Notes under the pieces: generated by a model
The model's database searches: none
What the model saw: only the letters and a program-made list of their open reading frames with translations
What the model was told of the DNA's origin: nothing
Made by a program: the position numbers and the translations under genes
Shown here: positions 11,001-21,206 of the stretch, piece by piece
How positions within the stretch are numbered: the first letter of the stretch is position 1
How the letters are laid out: every line of letters begins with the position of its first letter
Source: Nephromyces sp. MM_2019
Lineage: Eukaryota; Apicomplexa; Aconoidasida; Nephromycida
Length of the DNA: 64,000 nucleotides
Assembly: GCA_015657535.1 (NCBI GenBank)
Contig: JADHZB010001074.1
Coordinates: forward strand, 62,001 to 126,000
Direction: 5' to 3'

Positions 11001-13549
11001 CGCCGCCCGTGGGTGCAGGATCTCTGAGCTTCCGTCACTACGCAGCAGCATCATCGATGACCGACTCGGTATCCACACATAATTGGAGTATCTTCAGTTC
11101 TGCCCCTTCTGAGGTGCGTAGCTTGCTTGCACTGTGCGAAATACTCCACCTACCATGCTCCACAGGGTGGGGGGCTTGGAATGGGGGGAATATTCCAAGG
11201 AAGGAATTGGAGGCAGCTTCCAAGCAGCTGCATTTAATGGAGAAAAACCAGACACTCGATAAAGGAGGAATTCCTCGCACATTCTTGCACTGTCCTCTGA
11301 GGTATCCTGCAGGAGTGGTGGATGGAGGGTATTTCCCGCAGCAACTGCATGCCAGCCACTCTCCGCATACAACATACAGTACCTTCCGTGACTACTACAG
11401 CTATAGCGGACGTGGTAATATTAATGTAGGGAGTGTTTCTTTTAATGCTAGTCATAGTAACGGTGGCGCTGGTAATAGTAGCAATAGCACACACAACAAT
11501 AGCAATGGTAACTATCATAATAACAATAATAATAATCATCATCTTCATCAACATCATTTTCAGCACCATAGTAGCCACAATGCTAGTGATAACAGCAATG
11601 CTAATACTACTACTACACTCGGTGCTACTACTAGCAGCACTACTACTAGTTCTAAACCTCACACTAGCCTTATTGCCTCTACTCATACTAAATCCAGTGG
11701 TGACAATAGTCTTGCTGCAATTGGTATTGCTGGGAATACTGCTCTTCATAGTACTAGCAGTAGTCTTAATGGTTTCACTAATGCTGCTTGTGCTGTTCTC
11801 GTTCAATCGCCAGCTAGCAATACATTGCATCTTCCTGGTCATAACTTTAATAACAGTGGTAGCAGCAGTGCAAGTGCTATAAGTACTTTACAAAGGCAAG
11901 GAGGGCCGCAAACACACAAGACACACCATTTAAGTCACCCTCAATGCAACCACCATAGTAGTGGGAGTGATTGCAGTAGTATGAGTAGCCAGAAACATCA
12001 TATCAATGGACACCTACAGCATCAGGCAATAAATGTTAGTTGGAATCCGGACGGTCTAGTGTTGGGGGGGGTTTCACAGTTTGCAGCAGCCCGCCAATTA
12101 GGTCTAGCAGCCTCTCAGAGCCTGGATACTCCACTCAATAACTACCTCCCTCACGGTGATGCCCGTCAAAGTACGCCAATGTGCCGAATTCATCGCGGTA
12201 GCCCTTGTTTGCTGCCCTCACAGTATGGGAACAACTATGTGACCGCACAACGAACGGCGTCGTCTAGTAGTTGTGCGACTCTAAAAGGAGCGTCAACTTA
12301 TAGGGGGGCTCAGGAAAAACTAGCGGCTGCTCGTGTGTGTCCTCACTCTGGAGGTGGTAGTTTTCATCCTTCCTGCCTCTTAGCTCCAAATCGGGGAGGT
12401 GGAGCGATGATTATGCCATCCTACGTTGGCAATGTGGCTCCGCCAATGGCTGATGGTCTATCTTTTCTGGATAATATGAATTATAATGTGATTTACCTAA
12501 CCCCCAAACTACTGCATAATCAACAGCAGGATGTCATACCAGTTGCTGGGTTCAATTATGACGGTGCTGTAGCAATGTCAATGGGGGGTGTTGTATCAGC
12601 TTTTACCCCTGTTGTGGAGGGAGCGAGAAACTTACTTAGGCCCAATGTGCTAAGCAGCTTTCCTGCTACTAGTGTGGCTACCAACACATTGTCATCTGTA
12701 GGTCCCAGAGGCCAGCCTAATGAGTATGTCGCTGATTCCTCGTTATTAAGCGGCTATTCTTCTTCGGTAAAGAATACGCTGAGCTTTCACACCACAGGCG
12801 GAAATACCCAGCTTTCGGCAGCAGATACCGCTGGTAGCTTTTCGGAATCTTCAATCACACAGAGATATGTTGGCACGTACGCAAGCCATCCGCCCCCTGG
12901 GGTTTTGAAAACCTCCATCTCGATGGAGCGATTGGAATATTCTCCTGGCCAACCTCCCATGGCAGTCACGGGAAGGACCAAACCCGAAGTTTGTGATAAA
13001 ATATTTTTTGAGAATGGCAAAGCGGTAGGGGATGGTAGTATGGCAAACGGTGCTTGCAGCCCTCCAGCCTTGGAGGTGGCTGACGTGAACAGTGTTATTC
13101 GTAATATTGAGAATTTTCAGCACCACTCGCAGACACACCCTAGCAGTGACCCGAATTTGAAGTTAGATCAGTACTACTCTTCTCATAGGTTTGCGCAGCT
13201 CTTCCCTCACACTTATGAGAGCCTTGGGAGACTTGGGGAGAAAGGCGGCGATGAAGCTTTAGGGGGCTCTCCCTCCTCTATTAAAGAAGTAAATATTATT
13301 GCTTACGAAGACCATATAGGGAAGGAATGGCCATCCAGTAAGGCTAACTGCTTGCTTACAGCGGATTTATGGAAGTTACAGAACTATTCGCCTGAAAATT
13401 CTAAAGACCTGCTCCCTCAGGATACTTCCCCTGAATATAAGAGCAAATTGCATCCTCCTGTCACAGCATTATCGCTCTCTCATGCCGATTTTCCTCCCTC
13501 GCCGAAAGAGCGTCAATTCGAAGCGTCGAGTTGCCTGCTTTCAAGGTAA
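275..13549 (+). CDS. Plant-like nucleotidyltransferase (poly(A) polymerase/OAS fold) with giant low-complexity C-terminus; 11 exons, 5' end unresolved
   Basis: Exons 275-310, 523-579, 1322-1559, 1852-1990, 3230-3322, 3936-4061, 4944-5066, 5707-5894, 6751-6962, 7597-7749 and 8937-13549, all GT-AG, phases matching at every junction; the joined frame is about 1,991 residues plus stop. Counting from base 277, residues 71-87 read YGSVPLMTFLPDGDIDV, the pol-beta-type signature with Asp84 and Asp86; the third acidic residue is Asp151 in AVDIS. HLFKRSILLIK, CWCAYESRTLG and LMATYALETL (about 177-210) and NVIDPLHTLNNLGRSVS (about 360) match the central domain of plant PAP/OAS1-like nucleotidyltransferases. 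Such enzymes add nucleotides to RNA 3' ends, so an RNA-tailing role is inferred. Residues 456-1991 are Ser/Asn/His-rich and show no recognised domain; an Asn/His run is coded near 11500-11580. The first exon found begins in mid-codon, so the start codon lies further left. Confidence 0.85.
1560..1851 (+). repeat. Intron with TGTGTGTG-AGTGATTAAA tandem phrases
   Basis: Bases 1560-1630 of this intron hold three near-identical copies of a phrase made of a TG run followed by AGTGATTAAATG or AGTGATTGAATG. The same phrase recurs in introns of the phosphatase gene near 28840-28920 and 31500-31690, with variants at 32560-32830. It lies on the sense strand and immediately follows the splice donor at 1560. 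Confidence 0.7.
4617..4690 (+). repeat. Polypurine (GAA/GGA) tract in intron
   Basis: About 70 bases of almost uninterrupted purines, mostly AAG, GAA and GGA units, in the intron between exons 3936-4061 and 4944-5066 of the nucleotidyltransferase gene. The other strand reads as a Ser/Pro-rich frame, which is an artefact of the repeat. Such tracts can form triplex DNA or act as splicing enhancers; neither can be shown here. Confidence 0.65.
5122..5154 (+). repeat. (GT)n microsatellite in intron
   Basis: Nearly pure GT run just downstream of the donor at 5067, followed to about 5330 by looser TG-rich DNA. It sits in the same intron as the CA run at 5619-5644, with which it could pair in RNA. 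Confidence 0.8.
5619..5644 (+). repeat. (CA)n microsatellite in the same intron
   Basis: A run of thirteen CA units near the 3' end of intron 5067-5706. The stretch 5370-5660 is CA-rich throughout, the complement of the TG-rich first half of the intron. The acceptor CAG at 5704-5706 follows about 60 bases later. Confidence 0.8.
6416..6580 (+). repeat. 23-bp minisatellite in intron
   Basis: Five head-to-tail copies of a 23-base unit start at 6416, 6439, 6462, 6485 and 6508; each has the core GGTATGGATATAC followed by a 10-base GT-rich run. A 27-base variant starting AACATG (6531-6557) and one more standard copy (6558-6580) follow. The array lies in intron 5895-6750 of the nucleotidyltransferase gene. 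The long frames it creates on both strands (repeated His-Thr or Val-Cys peptides) are not genes. Confidence 0.9.
8007..8042 (+). repeat. (TG)n microsatellite in intron
   Basis: TG run inside intron 7750-8936 of the nucleotidyltransferase gene. Looser TG-rich DNA extends on both sides from about 7800 to 8350. Confidence 0.8.
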
Positions 13550-16500
13550 TGATAAGGCAAAAGAAGTAGACTTTATGTTAATTTTTTTTTTTGAAGAAGC
13601 GTTGACTTCTCATTGATTGTAATCTTGTGTAGTCTCTCCTCTTTTCTGTAGACCCATGGTGAGGCGCGGAAACACTGCGTTAAATGTTTAGACCTAAGAA
13701 TATACAGTAGCTCCAAGCTTCCCTCCTATCTTGGTGTGATCGCTCATGGTGCTTATATCATAATCAAGAGCTGATATCCAACGCCGCTTCCATGAAATAT
13801 GCTACTGCTTGCTCCGAGGCCTCTATATATATGGCTAATGTGTGGTGGTGCCTGCATAAAGTTCCCAATTCCTCCGAGAAGTTGGCAAAAGCAGGTTTAA
13901 TAGTATGCAATTAGAACTTGTCGAACAAACCTCATGTGGTAATACTTATATTCCTCCAGAAGCATATAGAGTAGTTTTATATATGATGAAGAAGACCCAT
14001 GCTGCGCCTGGATAGCACCCAGAGAGCCAACGGTTGAAGCACCAGTTTTGAGACAACATTAGTAGGTACCCAGGGTATACCCTTTATATGCGGTATTACT
14101 AGCATGTAGCCCTATAGTGCCAGCAGTGATAGTCACGATGAAAACAGCGTTTATGTAGGAGTTAACCGTTCAAAATTTAAGCCGTTCATCTCGCCACCGT
14201 AGTTTACCGCGTGTATTCCTTCAAGGAGGGCAAAGAAAAGAAAACTATTTTTTTAAAGTAAAAAACTATAAAACGCTGTCGTCACTTCTTGAGCAACTAC
14301 TACCTGCTTGTAGGAGCTTCTGATGGGGTATTAATTTCAGAAGAATTTGGTGCTACCGTAGTAGCAGAAGTGCACACCTCTCTTCCTGTGGGCGCCGAGC
14401 TCACTCACCACTTTACTACGAAGTTTGAGGATTACGGGCAAATTTGCATTTTCCTTGAGTTTGCATCGTAGCATGCAAACGGCTTGTAGAACGTTATGTA
14501 GCCTTTTCGATTGATTGAGGATGGAACGTTGTAGCGTTGCTGCCGTTGACATTGCAACAGCAAGTCTTGATTAAGGGCTGCTTGCTCCAACACGACTTGC
14601 TTCACAATTGATTTTGCCTGACCACACCCTTATAACAGGAAATGTGGAGAGAAGTGCTCTTTAGAATGTGAAGTGACTTGGAACGGTGGTGTCCCGCCTA
14701 TCGGGCCATTGAATTTATTACCGTTGAATATCTCCCTAAAAATTCCTCCAGAAAAAACCAATTTATTCAGTACCTGCTCTTCTCGTGCTACCAATTGCCA
14801 GGATATGGTTTGGTGACGGTATACTACAATTTTTTTGCTCATCCCGGCGAAATTTATAGGATTTCTTGCAATCCAGTTTACTGCTCCGTGACCACCACCT
14901 ATTGTACATTAAAGCGGCTATGCTGTATATAACGGAAGACTGCATAGACGCCAATTCGCATTTTCATTGACGCTGCTTTAGGTACCTGCTGCTTTTTGTT
15001 CCGCAGTCACACAATAACCGTACTCCATCTCGAGTGGCTCCTTTTGTTTCCTGTACCATCTGCGATATACTCACTCGCCTGTCGTATTTGCCTTAAGTTA
15101 TTGATTCTTTGGGTTCAGTGTGGGCTTCCTGATTTATTTCCTAGTCCATGAGGCTGCGGGGCATGTGAGGGTAGTTGTTTCTGTTGCTTGCCAATCTTGG
15201 GTGGCGCCCAGTTTTTAGCTCGGAAAATATTTTTTTTCTGCCTTGCTATTACTTATCTTACTGATTTAGACGGTTTTACGAAAGCGGTTATTTTTTTTTA
15301 TTTTTAGACGGTTGTCACTGAGAATTTTCAACCAGTAAGAGCTGCACAGCCCCATATATAGCGAGGCTCCTTTCCCAACTTCATCCGACAATAGATGAGT
15401 ACAGATGCAGTTAACCTTGAAAAATGTTACGAGTGATCATAGCGTTTTTCATTACTTAACGATTTATAGGATATTGCTTTAGAGATGCGAAGTATGCAGT
15501 TACGAAGCCCTTAATTCTCACTTTTGGATGTTGTCCCATACTACTCATTAATATAAATCTTGCTTATATGTCCGACTTGCAATGTGCAGATCGCATGGAA
15601 GGCGCGTCTCTAGGGTAGTCCCTCTTGCAACAGAAATACACTATCCTTTTTACGATTAGACCAGTGATTCTCATATGTAATTGCCATATCTCCGCGAACT
15701 ACTTTATTCATTTCCATACGAACACTTTCCCTTTCACCCTTTGAGGTGTGTTATCCTGCCCCCCTGCTTCGGAAAAAAAATTTATAAATACTCCATCGAG
15801 CCAAGATGGGAGTGAGCTAGTGAAAAGTGTATTAGCTGGGGTGGCTCTGTAGAGTGTTTTCCACGTTTGCGAATGTGTACTCTGGGATTTGCTCAAAGGT
15901 CCTTCAGTATTGTTAATATATTTTAATAGCTTTTGTAACGCTGCCTTTTGCTGTTTGACTTTTCGTCGGTTTCTTTGAAGCTCTAATAGCCATGGCTGAC
16001 ATTGATTGTTTTATGCATAAACGCGCTCAGTGCTGCAGTTCTTGGTGTGCACGTGAAAACTAATCCGTTGAGGAAGCCGCTTGCGCCCTTGCAGGATGTT
16101 GGTGTTGCTTCTGTAATCACCAGGGAATACATAAGCATTGACTCAAAAAAATATTCGTGCTGTACTTTTGCTTACGAAGAGGCGTGCGTATACTTGTCAT
16201 AGTGGCCTTTGATATGTTGGAAAATGAGCATATTGTAGAAATGGCACTAGCGGGTTCCGCCGATGACCATGTTATAGCCTAGATGAGTATGCCCTAAAAA
16301 CGTCTTTCGCGAGGATTTGTGTGAACATGAAGAAGTAACTTCCCCTGAGGACCAGCGAAATATGTGACGTTAGAGAATACGGTGCGTCGCTACGGATAAG
16401 CTGGGCACACCTTTACGCAAACTTCTCAAATGCATCCAATCCTCGCGGTTGCTAATTTGTTATTCCATGAATAGAAGTATTTTTTTTTATGACCCTTTAC

Positions 16501-18054
16501 TTCGCTGCCTAAGCTGACCAAAGTTTTCGCGGCCCATGATATCGTATAACCAGAGAAAAGCGCCTTGATAACGTGTGCAGCACGTTTTCCACCCATATAT
16601 GCGCAGTGACGATGCGCTAATTATGAAGCGTCTCTACATATACTCTCCAAGAGAGACATCAAAAAAGACTTCAATGCTAGTCTGCGCTAGTGGCGTCTGC
16701 ATGCTGCTTTTTTTATCAACGTAAAGAGAGCTGTGGAATCCCGTCCAGAAATATATAAAAGGCGCTTTCATTCTAAGTCATTTAAACCATGATGCACACA
16801 GCGGTTCATACCTATAGCAGCAATCATTATTGCACGAATAAAATAGCTGACTACGAGCGTGTAATTACTCGGGCTCCACACAGCGTAATGCAGCACATTA
16901 TTGCCCAAAAAAACTAAGTCTAAAGAGAAAGAATCAAGCTGTATTTTGTATTACTTTTGCCTAACGCCAAAAGAAAAAGGAGTCTAAACGCTCTGAAGAA
17001 AAAAGCATACAGCATTGAAAACAAAGAGTTATTGCCGAGCTTCCATGACGCAATAAAAGTGATCAATTTTTCCTAAATAAGTACAAAAAATAACGCTTCA
17101 ACACGTTAAAACAGGCGAATTTTTGTGGGACTCAGCAAAGTCCTGATAGAGCATCAACAGGTACGTATTATTATACTCAGTAGGGCTAAAAGATTCTAAG
17201 CGTTGCATCGTTTAATATAAGGATGAGGAAAAACCGAGGATGAAGAGGAAGAAGAAAAAGAAGAGCAAAATAAAGTGTCCCACACATGCACAAAGCCATA
17301 AAAGAACTAGCCTAATTCAAGGCAGCTTAAAGAGAAAATTCTGGGTTCTTCAACTTAAGACTGAATACTATGAGAAATCCAAGAGAAATACAATGCCAAC
17401 ATACTTATACATAGTTATAGTCCAAAACTCGATCCCCTGCTTCCGTATATTTATGCAAGTCATAACATACAGAGCGAGCCAGCGCTATCTCTAATTCCAG
17501 ATATTACGCTTTTTACCCGTAACCACTGCATACCCACACACACATTACGCACACTTGAAACTCATCACAAACACGGCAACTCGGAACTGATTACACACGT
17601 GACACAGTATGACCCCTGCAATATGCCACAAAATTAGTACAATATTTTTTGTTCCAGTACCCTAGGCAAAGCTCATGCTGATTGTTATTCTGCACTCCGC
17701 CTCACACACGCGGTAGTGACAACTTCCGGACATTTTCCCCTTTTTCACATCTAAATATCTTGGGCGTCCTTAAGTAGCTCTTTCAATCTGTTGAACTTCA
17801 ATCAGCGCACAAGAAAGCAAAGTGCTTCTCTATATATAGCACCCCTCATTAAGTTTTTTAAAGTTTACACACCTACCCACCTACCCGCTACTGCTGTTAA
17901 ATTCGTATCTGTATCTCATCTTCATTGCCTGCATATCGTAAGAACGATATATAAGCACCAATTATCACCTAATCTAGTATTTCTAATAATATTTTATTAT
18001 ATATATTATTAGAATCTCTCAATCTCGAGAATATCCTTCCATTTACAAAAGCAC
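13550..18054. other. Convergent intergenic region, no gene recognised
   Basis: This 4.5-kb stretch separates the 3' end of the plus-strand nucleotidyltransferase from the 3' end of the minus-strand gene of unknown function. Only short frames occur (for example around 14290-14470 and 16000-16200), without recognisable motifs, clear splice structure or an extended coding run. The TG repeats typical of the neighbouring introns are nearly absent. A purine-rich run lies near 17220-17270. Confidence 0.5.
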
Positions 18055-21000
18055 TCAATCAATGAGCTTCATACGGTGAGCGGCCTCACTTATATGCCTC
18101 TGTAGGATTATGCGATCTCCAGGTATTAAATCATCCATGCCTATCCCAGCGGGCTTGGATTTAAAATGCATAGATTCCTGTGGTACCTGAAACAGTGACG
18201 GATATTTATTCTGTATTTTAACCTTCTTTCTAGCAGTGAATTGCCGTGTCTCAGCCTGCTCTGTTGCTTGGGCAATTGCTATAAGCTCTGTAAATTCCAA
18301 AAAATGTATGCACATCAAGTGAGAAGGTAGGTTTTTAAAAATTTTCTCAGTACATCAATATAATCCAGCAAGCAAATGAAAGTCCAATTGATGTTATCTA
18401 CCCAATTTAGGCCTGTAGCACACACGTCTCAGGCCAACAAACTCATCAGAATCAATATCAGCAGCCAAGCAAATTTCTAAAAGAGAGCGGAAAAAAAACT
18501 TCAATCAAAGAGCTACTTCCCGTAAGAGGGTCTTAAACTTTAAGAAAGTTTGAAAAATCCGTGTTTTCCGTTGAATTGTGCATAAAAATTGTTGATTCAT
18601 ATGAATAGTCTCGGCCGAAATAATCTTGTTCATGTTAAAAAGTGAAATGGAAATGAGAAGGTATGAAAAAGAGGCTGAATAAGATATTTTTTCGTTAAAA
18701 AAAGCAAAAATCTTAAAATCTCTAACCTATCACTTCGAGCTTCTTTTTTTAATAGAATATTAGCATTATGAAATTTATTAAAATTAACCTAAGTAGATAT
18801 AAAATTAAGCAATAGGATCATTATAATTGAAAACAGAACGAAAAAAGATACAAATGAGCACAATCAAAAAGGTGCTCTACGCTAAGGCACATATTTCATC
18901 CTCTGGTGGTAAAGCCGTAACGAAGAGAAGCACAGAAATCAAACAAAAAAGGAATTAAACTGAGCAGAGAGTAATGAAGAATTCGCAAAAAGAATTCGAA
19001 AATGCTAGAAAAATGATTGAAGTAATCATGCATTGCTCGTGCATGTTATAAACACTCTTTTTCAAGCATACATATCACCGCAACTATGGAAAAACGAACA
19101 AATTTATATAAAACAATGAATAAGCGCAAGTTTCAACGTCCATTTTCCCCATCAAAAAGACATTTTGAACGCACTGCCACCAAGGCATTTTTCTTAGAAA
19201 GAAATCCACTGGTTTTTAAACCACAAAAGAAATGCATCATCGATCCACTGGTTTTTGAAGCAGAAAAATATTCGGAAAAGCATGATCAAATGAGAGCTTT
19301 AAATTTTTTGATTTCCTCAAAATAGTAGGTCAAGAGCATCACTAAATTAGCTCCATATTCCTCAAAGAAGGGTGTATGAGATTTTTACTGGGAATTGGTA
19401 TATGCAATGGAATATAGATGGTATGCTAAAACAGCCTAAAGAAATGAAGCTTGCAGTAAGGAAAATAAATTCCGTCAAAATAAGATTATTCAGCATTAGA
19501 AAAGAGGTATGCTTTTTTGTAAAAGCTGCTATGAAATAGATGAATAAACACACACACGCAAAGAAACTGCTATTTATGGTAGCCTAGGTTACTCTGCTAT
19601 ACACAAATAGCCATGAAAAAGATGAATAAACACACACAGAGGGGGGGTGTATTCACCCCCGCTTATCGAATATATAGAAACTGCCTCTTTATTTGGAACA
19701 ACTTCTAGGGAAAACAGAATACTTCATTCTATGTTTTGATAAAAAAATATTATGGAACATGAAATATCGCAGTTTGAGAAGCTTTTATACTGCTTCCATC
19801 TTTACTTCCTCAGTCCTCAGTTTACTCTTCTACAACCAATTAAATAGCTTTCCTGATAACCTTGACAATCACTTCCTTCGCAAAAACGCACCTGTAATAT
19901 AGACTTTAGCCGCACAACTCATAACGACAAGTATTTCACCGAAGACATCTGCTGGCTGCAAAAAGTCAAAATCTGGGGAGCATCCAGACTGTGATGACGG
20001 GAGTACAGTCCCTACAGGATGATAATTCGCGTCCGCTAATACCAGCTCGTAAAAAAGTTTCATTTTTGGAGGGTATTCACCATTTTTATCCGCCAAGCCA
20101 TTACGCCTGCATTCCTGCAATCTTGCAACTTGGATTTGCTGATGACACCAAACTAAGCTATCCTCCTTTTGAAATTGAGAAACTTCTGAGGATACAGAGC
20201 CCGGTGTTTCTACCTCGAAAAGTTGCAAGTCAGATTCTGACCCCCCCGTACCCGCATTGCCACTACCAATCAAACTCCTCGAAGGTATCCCAAGCGTTTG
20301 CCAAGAAGCATGAGAAACCATGGGTAGATGCGGTGTTTCTACGCTAAGCGGCTTGCTAAGATATTCACCATCTCCACCGGAGGGAGATAAAGTGCCACCC
20401 CCACCTCCTTTAACATTCGTGTTGCTTGCTCTCTCCCTCGCGTATGTTGCTTTACCGTGTTGAGTAGAAAGAATAGATAATGAACCAGAACCAGCACCTG
20501 TTGCAGTCCAGTCAGAAGGGGAGGGGGTTAAACCAGTTCCATTCCCTGCAAAAGCAGCTACAGAAGCACTTGATACCGACTTTCCCATCCCACCCGCATG
20601 ACTTCCGTAATGAACAGTAGGAGTGCTGTGACTATATGAACCACTAACACTTCCAGCTGCATCAAAATCGAAACCGCCTGGCTTCGATCTAGGGGATTGC
20701 AACGAAGAAACAGAAGCCTTTTCTAATTGCGGTGTAGCAAGTAACCGTTGACTCATATTCGCGGCAAGTACATCAGGGGTTGAAGGTCCAGCGACCTTAG
20801 AATCGACAGCACTACCACTTTGCCGCGCTAAATTCAAGGAACTAACGAATTTCGTGGGAGATAACCCGCTTACATTAAATCCGGCAGAGCTATGAGCTTC
20901 AGAGATGTCAGACAAAATGCTCTCAAGCAACTTCGCTAGAGTGTTCTTCTGTATGCATGCTCTCCTTGCAACAATGTGCTTGCGGAGAACTTCAGGTTCA

Positions 21001-21206
21001 AGGGCCTCTTTTACACCCTTTGAAGTAGATACTCTATCCGACTCAGTTGGTGAAAGAGGATCCTCATAGCAGCATCTATAATTCAAACTCTTTGAGGGAT
21101 GCTTGCTTGCCATGGTTCCGTTTTTACCATATTGCCAGATATACTCCGCCTCATATCGTGATCGGTTTCCTGAGAGACCCTCCACAGGAGTACCATTGGA
21201 GAACAT
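18055..21206 (-). CDS. Conserved-looking protein of unknown function, 540 residues, three exons
   Basis: Exons on the minus strand are 21206-19892, 18476-18402 and 18287-18055. Each intron is GT-AG, phase is 1 at both junctions, and the joined frame is 541 codons including the stop. An in-frame TAA two codons before the ATG at 21206 supports that start. The middle is Gly/Ser/Thr-rich low complexity (about residues 120-310). More ordered sequence lies at the N-terminus (around LRKHIVARRACIQKN) and in the C-terminal 200 residues, with KMKLFYELVLADANYHPVG, EICLAADIDSDEFVGLRR and DDLIPGDRIILQRH. There is no signal peptide or membrane segment. I do not recognise the family. The C-terminal part is likely the functional domain. 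Confidence 0.65.
19643..19660. repeat. Perfect 7-bp hairpin in intron
   Basis: GGGGGTG, a four-base TATT loop, then CACCCCC. It lies in the long intron (19891-18477) of the minus-strand gene, beside two copies of a GATGAATAAACACACACA phrase at about 19538-19558 and 19620-19638. On the sense strand these read TGTGTGTG followed by TTTATTCATC, again TG-rich as in the other genes' introns. Confidence 0.6.

Noticed and set aside
11234..11882. Antisense and alternative frames rich in Ile/Val/Met over the Asn/His-rich stretch
   Set aside because: Shadow frames of the repetitive AAT/CAT/AGT codons in the terminal exon of the nucleotidyltransferase.
14289..16202. Short open frames at 14289-14471, 14678-14932 and 16002-16202
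   Set aside because: They begin at non-ATG codons or lack motifs and splice context; their length is expected by chance.
20000..20347. Plus-strand frame opposite the gene of unknown function
   Set aside because: It lies within the coding exon 19892-21206 on the other strand; the minus frame continues through phase-matched introns, the plus frame does not.
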